DNA of 64,000 bases, taken from the NCBI GenBank assembly GCA_017511005.1, contig JAFWLP010000018.1:1-64000 (forward strand), given 5' to 3'. This DNA is from Clostridiales bacterium. GTDB lineage: Bacteria; Bacillota; Clostridia; Saccharofermentanales; Saccharofermentanaceae. A model generated the notes under the pieces. The model ran no database searches. It saw only the letters and a list, made by a program, of their open reading frames with translations, and was not told the DNA's origin. Both the position numbers and the translations under genes were made by a program. Positions 1 through 8,697 of this stretch are shown here, in pieces (position 1 is the stretch's first letter; every line of letters begins with the position of its first letter).

Positions 1-1
1 A

Positions 2-1132
2 CAGCGGCTTGAATGTTCATCATGCGGAAGCGTTTTCGCACCCGAAGAAGTCGAGTCCGAAGCTAAAGATTACAGACTGGATCTGAAGGCCGAATCGCTG
101 AATGAAGTCTATGGAACTGAAATCGAAAAGTTCATGGACTGTTATGTTTATTCATGCAGCGAATGCGGAGGCGAGATAATCGTCAACGGCACCGAGGCAT
201 CAACGACATGTGTTTACTGCGGAAACCCGAACGTAGTATTCAACAGGATCGCAAGGCAGAAGTGCCCTGAATATGTTCTTCCGTTCTCGATAACAAAAGA
301 AAAAGCCATACAGCTCGTCCGCGAGAAGATCAGCAAGGGCATTTTCATTCCTAAGCAGATCAAAGAATTCTCACCTGAATGCGTACGCGGGATCTATGTT
401 CCGTACTGGATAATAAACGCAACACATACGAATGCCGTCATTGTCTATGGTAAGACCGGCTGGGGAAAGTATGCTGAAGTCAATCATTACGGACGTGCCG
501 GAGATCTGGAACTGAAGAATTTCCCGGTAGATGCATCACGCGCTCTCTCGGATGAGAGCAGTTCAAGACTCGAGCCGTTCGATCTTACGCATCTGAAGCC
601 TTTTGACGAAGACTACCTCGCAGGCTTTTATTCGAACGTATCAGATGTCACCTACAGTGATGTTAAAAATGCAGTTTTAAAAAGAGCTCAGAAATACTTT
701 GATGAAGAGGCACAGGATAATGTAAGAGCCAAAAAAACGAAGATCTTACATTCCTGCCCTTCCTTAAAGCTCGACAACGATATGGTATATGCGATGATGC
801 CGGTCTGGTTCATCACTTTAAATCATAAAAGGAAACACATCACCATTTTGGTCAATGGTGATACCGGAAAGGTCGTCTGCGGAATTCCACTGGAAAAGAC
901 AAAGTTCTATTTGATCCTTTTGGGTCTTGGGCTCCTTCTGTCGGCAGTGGCTTTCGCCGTATTCAGATACACAGCTCTTATCTTCATATCCCCACTGCTG
1001 GACTACCTTCTCGGCGCGGGAATAGTCTTACTGTTTTCGATGGGAATCAGAAAAATAGTAAGAGCAGTCAGGAGCATAAAGCTGGCTCAGGACAGTGATA
1101 TGTTTACCTTCATGAAAAAGAGACAGGGGTGA
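2..1132 (+). CDS. Zinc-ribbon membrane protein, 5' end outside window
   Basis: The frame is open from base 2 through the first ATG at 134, so the gene begins upstream of the window. The extra upstream residues contain LECSSCGSVF, a Cys-x2-Cys half knuckle, followed by a second ribbon (CSECGG...CVYCGN) just after the ATG. The body resembles the protein at 60488-61570: KCPEYVLPFSI matches FQPQYMIPFKY, and both share GIYVPYW/GLYVPFW, the FDxxxLxPFD region, LAGFYS/LPGFYAD, and MMPVWFIT/LLPVWFLA. Two hydrophobic segments near the C-terminus (about residues 255-310 of the part after the ATG) suggest a membrane anchor. It is followed 4 bp later by another membrane protein. No enzymatic motif is seen; function unknown. 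Confidence 0.8.
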   Translation, partial: QRLECSSCGSVFAPEEVESEAKDYRLDLKAESLNEVYGTEIEKFMDCYVYSCSECGGEIIVNGTEASTTCVYCGNPNVVFNRIARQKCPEYVLPFSITKEKAIQLVREKISKGIFIPKQIKEFSPECVRGIYVPYWIINATHTNAVIVYGKTGWGKYAEVNHYGRAGDLELKNFPVDASRALSDESSSRLEPFDLTHLKPFDEDYLAGFYSNVSDVTYSDVKNAVLKRAQKYFDEEAQDNVRAKKTKILHSCPSLKLDNDMVYAMMPVWFITLNHKRKHITILVNGDTGKVVCGIPLEKTKFYLILLGLGLLLSAVAFAVFRYTALIFISPLLDYLLGAGIVLLFSMGIRKIVRAVRSIKLAQDSDMFTFMKKRQG

Positions 1133-1136
1133 TCAT

Positions 1137-1565
1137 ATGGATACTTTAGTTCTGGTAATGTATATAATCATTTCGGTGTTTGCTCTCGGATTGGGATTCG
1201 GCTTAACATTCTGGATCTTAGGAACAATTATCGATAAAACAAACAATATCGGTGACAGCCAAGGTACAAGCGATGATTACAAGGCGTTCATCCGCTTCTC
1301 CTGCAGGAAGGACAAATTATCTCACAAAGAAGAAAAGGACTTCATAAGCACGTACTTTGTTAAGAACGAAGACTCTTCATCCGGGCCTGAGGGAAGCGAT
1401 CCTGTAAGAAGACTATCCGGTGAAGAACTTGCAGAATATGAAGATGCGACAGCGGAAGATGCTGCAGCCAAAAGAGAGGCCATGTTAAAAGGTCCCGGCA
1501 AGAATCACCACCAATGGGATTCAAATGATCTTTCAGGTGTGTTCAGACCGCTGAAGGAAGAATAA
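1137..1565 (+). CDS. Small membrane protein of unknown function
   Basis: This 142-residue protein has one clear N-terminal transmembrane segment (about residues 4-30) and then a hydrophilic, charged tail rich in Asp, Glu and Lys with no motif I recognise. It starts 4 bp after the zinc-ribbon protein, with GGGGTGATCAT ahead of its ATG, so the two are almost certainly co-transcribed and translationally coupled. The tail probably lies in the cytoplasm, judged only from its charge. Function unknown. Confidence 0.65.
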   Translation: MDTLVLVMYIIISVFALGLGFGLTFWILGTIIDKTNNIGDSQGTSDDYKAFIRFSCRKDKLSHKEEKDFISTYFVKNEDSSSGPEGSDPVRRLSGEELAEYEDATAEDAAAKREAMLKGPGKNHHQWDSNDLSGVFRPLKEE

Positions 1566-1580
1566 AACAGATCTGTTCCT

Positions 1581-2108
1581 TTATGAAAGCTGTTTCTGGA
1601 TAAGCCCGATCTGTCTGCTGTAATACCTTAATGTATTGTTGTCAAAGCACACCCATCTGATCATATCAAACTCATCAGGGTGATCTTTAACAAACTCATA
1701 TACTGCCGCCACTGCCACATTGCTGGCGTCTTCAACGGGATATCCGAATGCACCTGTCGATATTGACGGGAAATCAATGGTCCTGATCCCGTTCTTGACG
1801 GCAAGTTCCAGGCAGCTTACATAGCAGGATCTGAGAAGTCTTTCTTCACCATTATTGCCGCCGTGCCATCTGGGTCCAACGGTATGGATTACGTATTTGC
1901 ATGGCAGGTTGTAAGCACCGGTGATCTTGGCTTCACCCATCCTGCATCCTCCAAGCGTCCTGCACTCCTTAAGAAGTCCGGGACCTGCCGCGTAATGGAT
2001 CGCTCCGTCGACACCTCCGCCTCCCAAAAGTGATTCATTCGCAGCATTAACGATGGCTTCAACATCCGTCTGTTTTGTTATATCGCCCTTAATTGCACTT
2101 ATTTCCAT
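1581..2108 (-). CDS. Macrodomain protein, ADP-ribose / O-acetyl-ADP-ribose hydrolase type
   Basis: A single macrodomain of 175 residues, the normal length for the YmdB/MacroD class. Visible motifs are GDIT near residue 9, [21 protein letters not shown] (residues 18-38, the ligand-binding Asn and catalytic loop), and the second loop [11 protein letters not shown] near residue 114. Members of this class bind ADP-ribose and remove acetyl or ADP-ribosyl groups from O-acetyl-ADP-ribose or proteins in the cytoplasm. The gene lies 3 bp downstream of a lipoprotein gene on the same strand, so both may share a transcript, though no functional link is obvious. Confidence 0.9.
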   Translation of the reverse strand: MEISAIKGDITKQTDVEAIVNAANESLLGGGGVDGAIHYAAGPGLLKECRTLGGCRMGEAKITGAYNLPCKYVIHTVGPRWHGGNNGEERLLRSCYVSCLELAVKNGIRTIDFPSISTGAFGYPVEDASNVAVAAVYEFVKDHPDEFDMIRWVCFDNNTLRYYSRQIGLIQKQLS

Positions 2109-2111
2109 AGA

Positions 2112-3329
2112 TTACTCCTCTCTCAGTGATTCATTGTTCATGATCAGATAGAATCTGCAGTATCCGTCTCTGAACATTCCGCCGGTTATGCAGTAACAGC
2201 CGTCAGAATCCACGCGCACCAGGACTCCCTCGTACGCCGGATGGTTCCATGGAATGAAAGCGTCACCGTAAATTGTCTTAAGTTTTTCCTTGAACAGCTC
2301 ATAATGGTCCGGTGCTTTATCAAAACCGTCCATATCATTAACGATATCGATCTCGTAAACCTGGCCCTGGCCATCTTCTTCATTAGTCTTCATAATGATC
2401 TGATTGAACCCGACACCTTCAACGGATGTATCAACGGTATAGTAAATGTAACCCGTGTTGTCGATCTGCTCATTTGTGAATTCAACACCGAGCGCAGCTT
2501 CTGCCATTACCTTGGCGGTGTCCTTATCCTTGCCCATGCAGTAGCTGAGCTTGGATATCAGGATCTTAAGATCTTCTTCCGGAACGCCGGCAAACGTGCT
2601 GCCAGAAGGATATACATCGATCCTGAATTCGTTATTGCCCTCTATCCCATAGCAATCAACGGCATAAGTTACGGATATCTCCGTACCGTTGTGCTCGAAA
2701 AGAAAACTGTCACCGTCTGCAGGTTCCAGATCCGTGCCGCCCGTATTACGGTAATCGCCAAACACCGCCTCGAGAGCCGGCACAAATTCGAACATGGCAC
2801 CGAGCGCATCGTAATCCATATCTCCTTCAGCACCCGGAATCTCAGCTTCTGTCGTCGGCATATACTCGTTATGCCTGGTCATGAATGTTACTCTCGAAAT
2901 GTTTTCACCGTCTTTCCAGAGATAGATCTGGTCGAATTCATAACCGTTGATCCTATAGCCTTCTTCAGGGATCATTGCCTGACGGCTCATGTCTCTTGAG
3001 AAAGCACATCCGCCGTTCCCGGCCCAGAAATCATTCAAAGTGCCGCTGCTCAGGACTTCATCGACATTCTTGCCGAGGCATTGACTTGCCAGAGCTGTAG
3101 CTCCAACGATATTCCCCGCGTCAGGTATTCCTTTCCAAGGATCTTCGGCAGTCTCTTTCACAGACTCAGAAGGAGCCATGGATTCTTCCCCGCTCCCGCT
3201 GACTGCAGTGGCAGCCAGTCCCTCACTCTCACCGGTCGCTCCGGTCTCAACGGGCTTTTGACATGCGCACAAACCCATGCACATTGCGAAGACCAGCATT
3301 ACGGAAACAATAAGCCTTATCTTTTTCAT
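2112..3329 (-). CDS. Lipoprotein of unknown function
   Basis: A 405-residue protein with a type II signal peptide: MKK, a hydrophobic core, and the lipobox LCAC, with Cys23 as the lipidation site. A Ser/Glu-rich linker follows. The rest is soluble and extracytoplasmic, and I recognise no domain in it. It contains two weakly similar stretches (around GATALASQCLGKNVDE and YCMGKDKDTAKVMAEAALGVEF), which hints at an internal duplication. A TATAAT hexamer lies about 50 bp upstream on this strand. The macrodomain gene follows 3 bp later. Confidence 0.75.
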   Translation of the reverse strand: MKKIRLIVSVMLVFAMCMGLCACQKPVETGATGESEGLAATAVSGSGEESMAPSESVKETAEDPWKGIPDAGNIVGATALASQCLGKNVDEVLSSGTLNDFWAGNGGCAFSRDMSRQAMIPEEGYRINGYEFDQIYLWKDGENISRVTFMTRHNEYMPTTEAEIPGAEGDMDYDALGAMFEFVPALEAVFGDYRNTGGTDLEPADGDSFLFEHNGTEISVTYAVDCYGIEGNNEFRIDVYPSGSTFAGVPEEDLKILISKLSYCMGKDKDTAKVMAEAALGVEFTNEQIDNTGYIYYTVDTSVEGVGFNQIIMKTNEEDGQGQVYEIDIVNDMDGFDKAPDHYELFKEKLKTIYGDAFIPWNHPAYEGVLVRVDSDGCYCITGGMFRDGYCRFYLIMNNESLREE

Positions 3330-3422
3330 TATTCCATCCTCCCCTATTCCGTTTTCGCTTCTGTCAAAGCAAATTTACATATATTATACAGCTTCCGGCG
3401 GTAACGGTTCATCTGACCGTTT

Positions 3423-4043
3423 TTATCCCGGACAGGCCTGCTGATTTATATATGTGGCTGTCACATTGCCGTTACCGTCGATCTCAAAGCGCGATATGGA
3501 ACCCGATGGGCCTTTGAATCTGTATTTGGCTCGCTCATCCAGAGTCTGACCCATCATCATGGACTGAAGAAAGCTTAGAGCTGTCCCGTGTGAGACTATA
3601 AGGATCTTCTCATGATCACAGGATATTATTTCCTGAAAGAAGGGATAAAGACGGTTCCAAAGATCCCTGTCCGATTCGGCATCAGCGAACGGTCTGTAGT
3701 CAACATCGTAAGCTTCCGGCTGTGGGATCTTGTTGGCGTCATACCATTCCCATTTCTGCCCGTTTCCGCTTCCCGCATTAACTTCCCTTATCAGTTCATT
3801 GTATTCAGGAACCACTCCGATGATCTGCCATATCTCTCCGGCAGTCTGTGCCGCTCTCTTAAGATCTGAAGATATCATCAGCCAGCTGCCGTCACAGCCC
3901 TTTCTCTTAAGAAAACGGCCGATCTCTCTGGCCTGTTCATGACCTGTTACCGTCAGTTCCCAATCTCCCCATGCACCGGCATGTCCGTTCGTATGATGAA
4001 CAGATTGCGTATGCTGGACCATAATGACCGTTTTGCCTGCCAT
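3423..4043 (-). CDS. Histidine phosphatase superfamily protein with altered RHG motif
   Basis: A 206-residue protein with the fold signature of the phosphoglycerate mutase / histidine phosphatase superfamily: an N-terminal beta strand with the catalytic His, SSDLKRAAQTA near residue 59 (the second conserved Arg), and IVSHGTALSFL near residue 150 (the second His). The usual N-terminal LxRHGxT is replaced by MVQHTQS, so the Arg before the catalytic His and the Gly after it are both changed. The His itself (about residue 11) is present. Substrate unknown; activity as a phosphomonoesterase is likely but not assured. Confidence 0.8.
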   Translation of the reverse strand: MAGKTVIMVQHTQSVHHTNGHAGAWGDWELTVTGHEQAREIGRFLKRKGCDGSWLMISSDLKRAAQTAGEIWQIIGVVPEYNELIREVNAGSGNGQKWEWYDANKIPQPEAYDVDYRPFADAESDRDLWNRLYPFFQEIISCDHEKILIVSHGTALSFLQSMMMGQTLDERAKYRFKGPSGSISRFEIDGNGNVTATYINQQACPG

Positions 4044-4170
4044 TCCCTGCTCCCCTTTCCTTGATCAACCGTTTCCCGAGAACCGGTTCCTTATATCAGA
4101 TATATTTTACATCTATATTCCGTCAGTTCAAAAACACCGTTTATTACAGGGTTAACCATTGAAGCAAACA

Positions 4171-4208
4171 AAGAAAAAGGCCGTCTCATTTGTTTTGAGA
4201 CAGCCTTA
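4171..4208 (-). terminator. Rho-independent terminator downstream of the HEAT-repeat gene
   Basis: On the minus strand AAGGCTGTCTCA and TGAGACGGCCTT form a 12-bp stem with one mismatch, followed by TTTTTCTTTG. It lies about 50 bp past the stop of the HEAT-repeat gene. The plus strand also ends in a T-rich stretch, so it could act in both directions. Confidence 0.75.
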
Positions 4209-4255
4209 TAAATTTTTTGTTTTCCTGTCAGGAACTAAGTCCCAAAGCCCTCCGG

Positions 4256-4603
4256 TCAATAGGTAATTACGTTATCCTTCAAAGCCTCGTATGCTCTCTT
4301 TGCAACTTCCCTGGAGTTAGGATCCGGATCCGCGAAAGCCAGTTTCTTGATGTATTCTTCGCAGTTCTTGGCGTGGATCGCAGTTGCGGAATTGATCGCA
4401 GTCGCTCTTACAAAAGGTGACGGATCGCGCAAAAGTTCGATCAGACCCATTCCGGAATCATAGGTGGGAATCATTCCCAAGGCCATGGCAACAGCCATTC
4501 TTACGTCATCACTTGGATTGTCCAGGTATTTGAGCACTGCCGGAAGTTTCTGTTTGGATCCCAATTTAAGTATCTTGTCCCTCAAAGCGTCTTCACGTGC
4601 CAT
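4256..4603 (-). CDS. HEAT-repeat protein
   Basis: A small 115-residue all-helical protein. Two to three HEAT-like units can be read: LPAVLKYLDNPSDDVRMAVAMALG, then GLIELLRDPSPFVRATAINSAT, then a C-terminal unit with ADPDPNSREVAKRAYEAL. Such repeats make a curved surface for protein or ligand binding. There is no signal peptide, so it is cytoplasmic. It stands alone, with a TATAAT hexamer at 4642-4647 on this strand and a terminator behind it. The specific partner is unknown. Confidence 0.8.
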   Translation of the reverse strand: MAREDALRDKILKLGSKQKLPAVLKYLDNPSDDVRMAVAMALGMIPTYDSGMGLIELLRDPSPFVRATAINSATAIHAKNCEEYIKKLAFADPDPNSREVAKRAYEALKDNVITY

Positions 4604-4835
4604 AAAAAATAGTTCCCTGCCTTCATTTGTTTGTCTTAAGTATTATAGAACAAGCATCAAAGGCATGGTTGAACAAATTTTGCTTTGTTTTCCACGATGC
4701 AAATCCGCAAAACACCTGTTATTCTGTGTTTTCACTGTCCGATAATATAGCACTTTTGGTCAAATGGGCTTTTCGGACCCCCTTCCGATGGCTTCATCCG
4801 CTTCCTCCGGAGTGGCAAACGACCGGGAATGATCC

Positions 4836-5642
4836 TTATCTTCCTTTTATCTCGATGCGGTCAAGGATCCCCTGAACGGAAACTCCGGGGTGAGTCACAT
4901 ACATCCGTGTCACATCCTCCACGAACACCGGATCCGCGCCGGTCCTGGCAGCTATGGCATCTTTTGGCATGCCCTTGTCAACACATTTCATTATCCGCTT
5001 CACCAATGCATAAATGTCATCCGGTGCACTTCTCCCGAGAAGCCTTCCAAGCGGGTTGGTCTTAAGATCTGCCGCTGGGGCATGGCCGTAATATACTTTC
5101 TTTGGATGCATGGACAAGAGCATGTTCCAGGTAGTCTCTATCTGCGTGCCTCTGTGAAGTTCAAGTTCGTAAAGAGGATTCAGGTCACCTACGAGGAGTT
5201 CACCGGAATCAAGCATCAGGCTTATGCTGTCATCGGAATGCCCCGGCGAGGCACACACAACACCTTCGATCCCGATCTCTTTAAGAAAAGCACGGCTCTC
5301 TTCGAGCGGGAAGAATCTTATGTTCTCATCTTTTATGGGAATGAAACCGGCTTTTTTATCTCTGGCAAGGATCCTGTCAGACGAATGAATGAATTCCTTC
5401 TGAACATCAGCTGCGCATATCACCGGTCCCATACCTGCTATTTCCTGCGCGATACCCATGTGATCCGGGTGAAAGTGCGAGATCATGATAAAGCTGATAT
5501 CCTGAACCTTCTCTCCGGCCTCACCGATGGCATGGCAAAAAGCCGGAAGAGTTCCTGCCCATCCGGTATCAAAAAGAACGGAACCGTCCGTTCCTTTGAT
5601 CAGATAAGTATTTGTCGAGCCGTATTTGATTTCCTTGATCAT
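4836..5642 (-). CDS. Metallo-beta-lactamase fold hydrolase
   Basis: The protein carries the di-metal motif HFHPDH (about residues 56-61 from the chosen start), preceded by VLFDTGW, and followed by SPGHSDDS, VGDLNP and YYGHAP, which supply the remaining His and Asp ligands. This order is standard for the metallo-beta-lactamase superfamily. The open frame extends upstream to a TTG at 5687, but those residues have no family character; I chose the ATG at 5642, which begins the usual first strand MIKEIKYGSTNTYLI. No strong ribosome binding site decides between 5642 and the ATG at 5660. Substrate unknown. Confidence 0.8.
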   Translation of the reverse strand: MIKEIKYGSTNTYLIKGTDGSVLFDTGWAGTLPAFCHAIGEAGEKVQDISFIMISHFHPDHMGIAQEIAGMGPVICAADVQKEFIHSSDRILARDKKAGFIPIKDENIRFFPLEESRAFLKEIGIEGVVCASPGHSDDSISLMLDSGELLVGDLNPLYELELHRGTQIETTWNMLLSMHPKKVYYGHAPAADLKTNPLGRLLGRSAPDDIYALVKRIMKCVDKGMPKDAIAARTGADPVFVEDVTRMYVTHPGVSVQGILDRIEIKGR

Positions 5643-5742
5643 AGATATACTCAGGATCATCAGCTTTGAGCCGCACCTGCACGGCAAACACGCTGCCGGC
5701 GCAGCGCAAAGCTGACACGAAGAACAAAATTACTCAGATAAC

Positions 5743-6162
5743 TTATGCCGGATTAGCTTTCCGTTTCTCGCATTCAGGACAATAAGACAGCGGCGTCATC
5801 GAGAAGACTGATTCCTTTCTGAATCCGCATTTGGAGCAGATAAACACGTATTTTGTAAATACTCCGCCCATGGTGGTACTTACTATCCATGTGCCGTCCG
5901 TATCATCATTCTCCTTCAGAGGCTCAGTAACGGCAACCTCCTGGGGCTGTTCGGCAACTTCAATGTCTTCAGACTCCTCAGCAACAGGAACTGCAGGAAT
6001 CTCAATGGTCTCCTCATCGAACCAGGTCCTGGGCCTGGGTTCCCCGAAACTACACTTGCTGATATAGAAAGGACAATCATTACAATCGTCCCTGTTAACG
6101 CACATCCTGTAAACGCCTCTTAATAACTGATCGACCTGTTGTTCTTTGTTCTCATTTATCAT
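5743..6162 (-). CDS. Cys-rich protein with C-terminal zinc ribbon
   Basis: About 139 residues from the chosen start. The N-terminal part has a cluster CVNRDDCNDCPFYISKC; an acidic, Pro/Val/Glu-rich linker follows; the C-terminus has CSKCGF...YCPEC, a four-Cys zinc ribbon. The frame is open further upstream to 6252, but AAAGGAG at 6171-6177 sits 8 nt from the ATG at 6162 and only 2 nt from the one at 6168, which favours 6162. Both Cys clusters could bind zinc or, for the first, an Fe-S cluster. Function unknown. Confidence 0.7.
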   Translation of the reverse strand: MINENKEQQVDQLLRGVYRMCVNRDDCNDCPFYISKCSFGEPRPRTWFDEETIEIPAVPVAEESEDIEVAEQPQEVAVTEPLKENDDTDGTWIVSTTMGGVFTKYVFICSKCGFRKESVFSMTPLSYCPECEKRKANPA

Positions 6163-6336
6163 TGGCATTACTCCTTTACAAGAATAAGAGTATATTTTCG
6201 CGTTCACCGGGACCAAAACATCTTCGGAGTCCCGTTGAGGAGTATTATTCATAAGCTTACGTCAGATGCTTATATTATATCACCTGAAAGGATTAATACC
6301 ATTTGCTTTATCAGGAAGCGTTATCCGGGATATCAT

Positions 6337-7296
6337 TCAGATAATGTAATACCATTCCTCGCCGGGCTTGACCTCTTCGCTCTTAACATGATCGCCGTCA
6401 GACTTATTCTCTTTCTCAAGATTCTTCATGCTGACTTTTGAATTAGGCTCGACTGAAGATGTGATGAAAGAGTTGCCGCCGATAACCGTATTCTCACCTA
6501 TCACGGTATTTCCGCCCAGGATCGAGGCATTGGCATAAATGGTTACATTATCGCAGATGGTCGGATGACGTTTCTTTCCCGAGAGGCGCTGTCCGCCCCT
6601 TGTCGAGAGAGCGCCTATGGTGACGCCCTGATAGATCTTTACGTTCTTTCCGATGATCGATGTCTCGCCAACTACAATACCGGTTCCGTGATCGATGAAG
6701 AAATATTTGTCGATGGTCGCGCCCGGATGGATGTCGATACCGGTAAGTGAATGCGCATATTCAGTCATGAGTCTCGGCAGCACCGGAACTTTCTCAAGAT
6801 AGAGTTCATGCGCCATTCTGTATACCGTAATGGCAAAGAGTCCCGGGAATGCGAGAATGATCTCTTCCAGACAACCTGCAGAAGGATCGCCTTCAAATGT
6901 GGCAAGAAGATCAGTCTCCAGATATTCGCGGATCCTTGGGATCCTGTCAAAGAACGTCTTGCAGATCCTGTAACTCTCCTCATCCAGCTGTTCCTCGGAA
7001 AGCGTTCCCTGACGCATGTAATACTCCAGGGCAAGCCTTATCTGCTTATTGAGATGATAGAACGAATCCTCGATGATGACGGCAAAACTGTTCTTCGGAT
7101 TATAGATCTTATACGTCCTGTCCCTGAAATATCCGGGATAAACGATCTGGAACAGATTGTTGACCAGTTCCTGAACTTCAGACTTGTCCGGCTTGTTATA
7201 GATGTTTATCTCATCTATGTTCTTGCCGCCGTTGTAGTCTTCGAAAATCGTCTTGACTATCTTATCTATCTCTTCCTGTCTGATCTCTTTACTCAT
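6337..7296 (-). CDS. cysE: Serine O-acetyltransferase
   Basis: A cytoplasmic enzyme that acetylates L-serine with acetyl-CoA to give O-acetylserine, the acceptor for sulfide or homocysteine in cysteine synthesis. It has the alpha-helical N-terminal domain (residues 1-180), then the left-handed beta-helix with SLTGIDIHPGATI (His190), FIDHGTGIVVGET (His203) and GVTIGA, the signature of serine acetyltransferases. At 319 residues it matches the longer EpsC-like clostridial form. The O-acetylserine it makes is the substrate of the MccA-type enzyme encoded at 15035-15949. It lies apart from that operon and lacks the 17-bp Rrf2-type operator. Confidence 0.92.
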   Translation of the reverse strand: MSKEIRQEEIDKIVKTIFEDYNGGKNIDEINIYNKPDKSEVQELVNNLFQIVYPGYFRDRTYKIYNPKNSFAVIIEDSFYHLNKQIRLALEYYMRQGTLSEEQLDEESYRICKTFFDRIPRIREYLETDLLATFEGDPSAGCLEEIILAFPGLFAITVYRMAHELYLEKVPVLPRLMTEYAHSLTGIDIHPGATIDKYFFIDHGTGIVVGETSIIGKNVKIYQGVTIGALSTRGGQRLSGKKRHPTICDNVTIYANASILGGNTVIGENTVIGGNSFITSSVEPNSKVSMKNLEKENKSDGDHVKSEEVKPGEEWYYII

Positions 7297-7354
7297 ATGT
7301 TCCTCTTTTCCGGAAAACAGCCTGAATTACTATTGTTTTGATATGTTTCTTCAG

Positions 7355-7383
7355 ATTATAACACGAATGGCATTATGCTCTAA
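7355..7383 (-). promoter_or_regulatory. Probable promoter of cysE
   Basis: On the minus strand TTAGAG (7383-7378), a 17-bp spacer and TATAAT (7360-7355) stand about 60 bp ahead of the cysE start. The -10 is perfect and the -35 weak. No hairpin or leader frame lies between it and the gene. Confidence 0.5.
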
Positions 7384-7384
7384 C

Positions 7385-8503
7385 CTATTCATACTCTCCT
7401 ATAAAAGCAATATCCCATCCGCCATATTCCGTCCTCGCAAGCCAGAATTCATAATCGGTATATTCCTCATCCGGATTCCAGGAGATATTGCCCATTTCCG
7501 GAGAATGGAAATCGATGACAAACTTTGCGACATCAACATATTCCGTTCCTCCGTTAACCGCATTAAGCCACTCGAGATTATCTCCGTTGTCCGCTTCGTC
7601 TCCGTCATAACGTATTGCGTGAAGTTCACATCCTCCCCATGACGCGAATCTGCATTTGATCTGCACCACCGCCTCATAAAGTTCATCATCGGAATATATA
7701 TCCGAACTGCCTATATCGACAGTAACGGGAGCCGACTTTACCGCACCGAGATATTCCTCAAGTGTAATGTCATTTGTCATGATAAATCTTGCGTCATAAG
7801 CACTGCCGACATAACGGAAATGCCATGGTTCATAACCGTATCCGGTGATATGTTCGCGGCCTTCGGGGTAACGGAGGATAAATCCGCAACCAGCCAGCTT
7901 GGCGTGGATCTTCTCCCATATCTCAGGATACTCAACCATATCCTCATTCAGGTTAACATTGGTAAAAGTACCGTCATCATTCTTAAGCCTGAAGTATATG
8001 TCTATCGCAAGACCCGTATGATGCTCTGAACAACCCGGCCGTGCTACCATCCTGGCTGCGTAATCGGCACCGTATTTCTCGGTGAAGCTGTCCATTATCT
8101 CCTGCTGTTCCGCCACGCTCCTGTATCCGGAATCAAGGTCGATATATATGCCGTCATTCTTTTCGAGATCATCCTTAAGACGCAGATAAGCATCGTATGT
8201 CTTCTTCTCCACCTCGACCGTATCACCGTCAGAATTCGCGCCGGTAACCATAACCAGTTCTTCATCCCAGCCGTCGGGCAGCATGTTAAGCTTATTTACC
8301 AGGACAAGATAGTCAAGGCTGTCATTCTCCGTTTCAGTCTCAGAGGTCTCAGAAGAAACCGGTGCCGTCGTTTCCGTCTGGATTATCTGCTCTGAAGTTT
8401 CCTGAACAGGTTCCTCCTTTGAGCAGGATGCCAGCGTCACCGGAATAGCTCCGGCCAGCACCAGACATATTATTCTCTTCATGACTGAGGCGTCTCTAAA
8501 CAC
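7385..8503 (-). CDS. M15-family D,D-carboxypeptidase (VanY-like), lipid anchored
   Basis: A secreted cell-wall peptidase that should cleave the terminal D-Ala of muropeptides. The zinc site is SxHxxGxAxD at residues 159-168 (SEHHTGLAID), with the second half EPWH at residues 225-228. The N-terminus has a lipobox-like LASC (Cys27) and a Ser/Thr/Glu linker. The start is GTG at 8503, because AAAGGA lies 7 nt ahead of it; the ATG at 8482 has no binding site. About 130 residues after the catalytic domain form an extra C-terminal region with no motif I know. Confidence 0.85.
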   Translation of the reverse strand: MFRDASVMKRIICLVLAGAIPVTLASCSKEEPVQETSEQIIQTETTAPVSSETSETETENDSLDYLVLVNKLNMLPDGWDEELVMVTGANSDGDTVEVEKKTYDAYLRLKDDLEKNDGIYIDLDSGYRSVAEQQEIMDSFTEKYGADYAARMVARPGCSEHHTGLAIDIYFRLKNDDGTFTNVNLNEDMVEYPEIWEKIHAKLAGCGFILRYPEGREHITGYGYEPWHFRYVGSAYDARFIMTNDITLEEYLGAVKSAPVTVDIGSSDIYSDDELYEAVVQIKCRFASWGGCELHAIRYDGDEADNGDNLEWLNAVNGGTEYVDVAKFVIDFHSPEMGNISWNPDEEYTDYEFWLARTEYGGWDIAFIGEYE

Positions 8504-8697
8504 GTCTTTATCCTTTCAGTCTCCCAATACTTGATGCCTACCATTTTACCATTACTGCGGAAACATAGACCCCGGAACAACAAACATAATTTACAAATTG
8601 GTAAATCCGCATTAATACGAATAATGATTAAGAGGAGTAGACTTAGGTTGTTAAACTATAAAACATCGAAAAAACAAAATCTCAATGAGGTGAGCAA

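Noticed and set aside
2241-2999. Long plus-strand frame opposite the lipoprotein gene
   Set aside because: It has no ribosome binding site or recognisable domain and lies wholly opposite a gene with a clear signal peptide and lipobox; it is a shadow frame.
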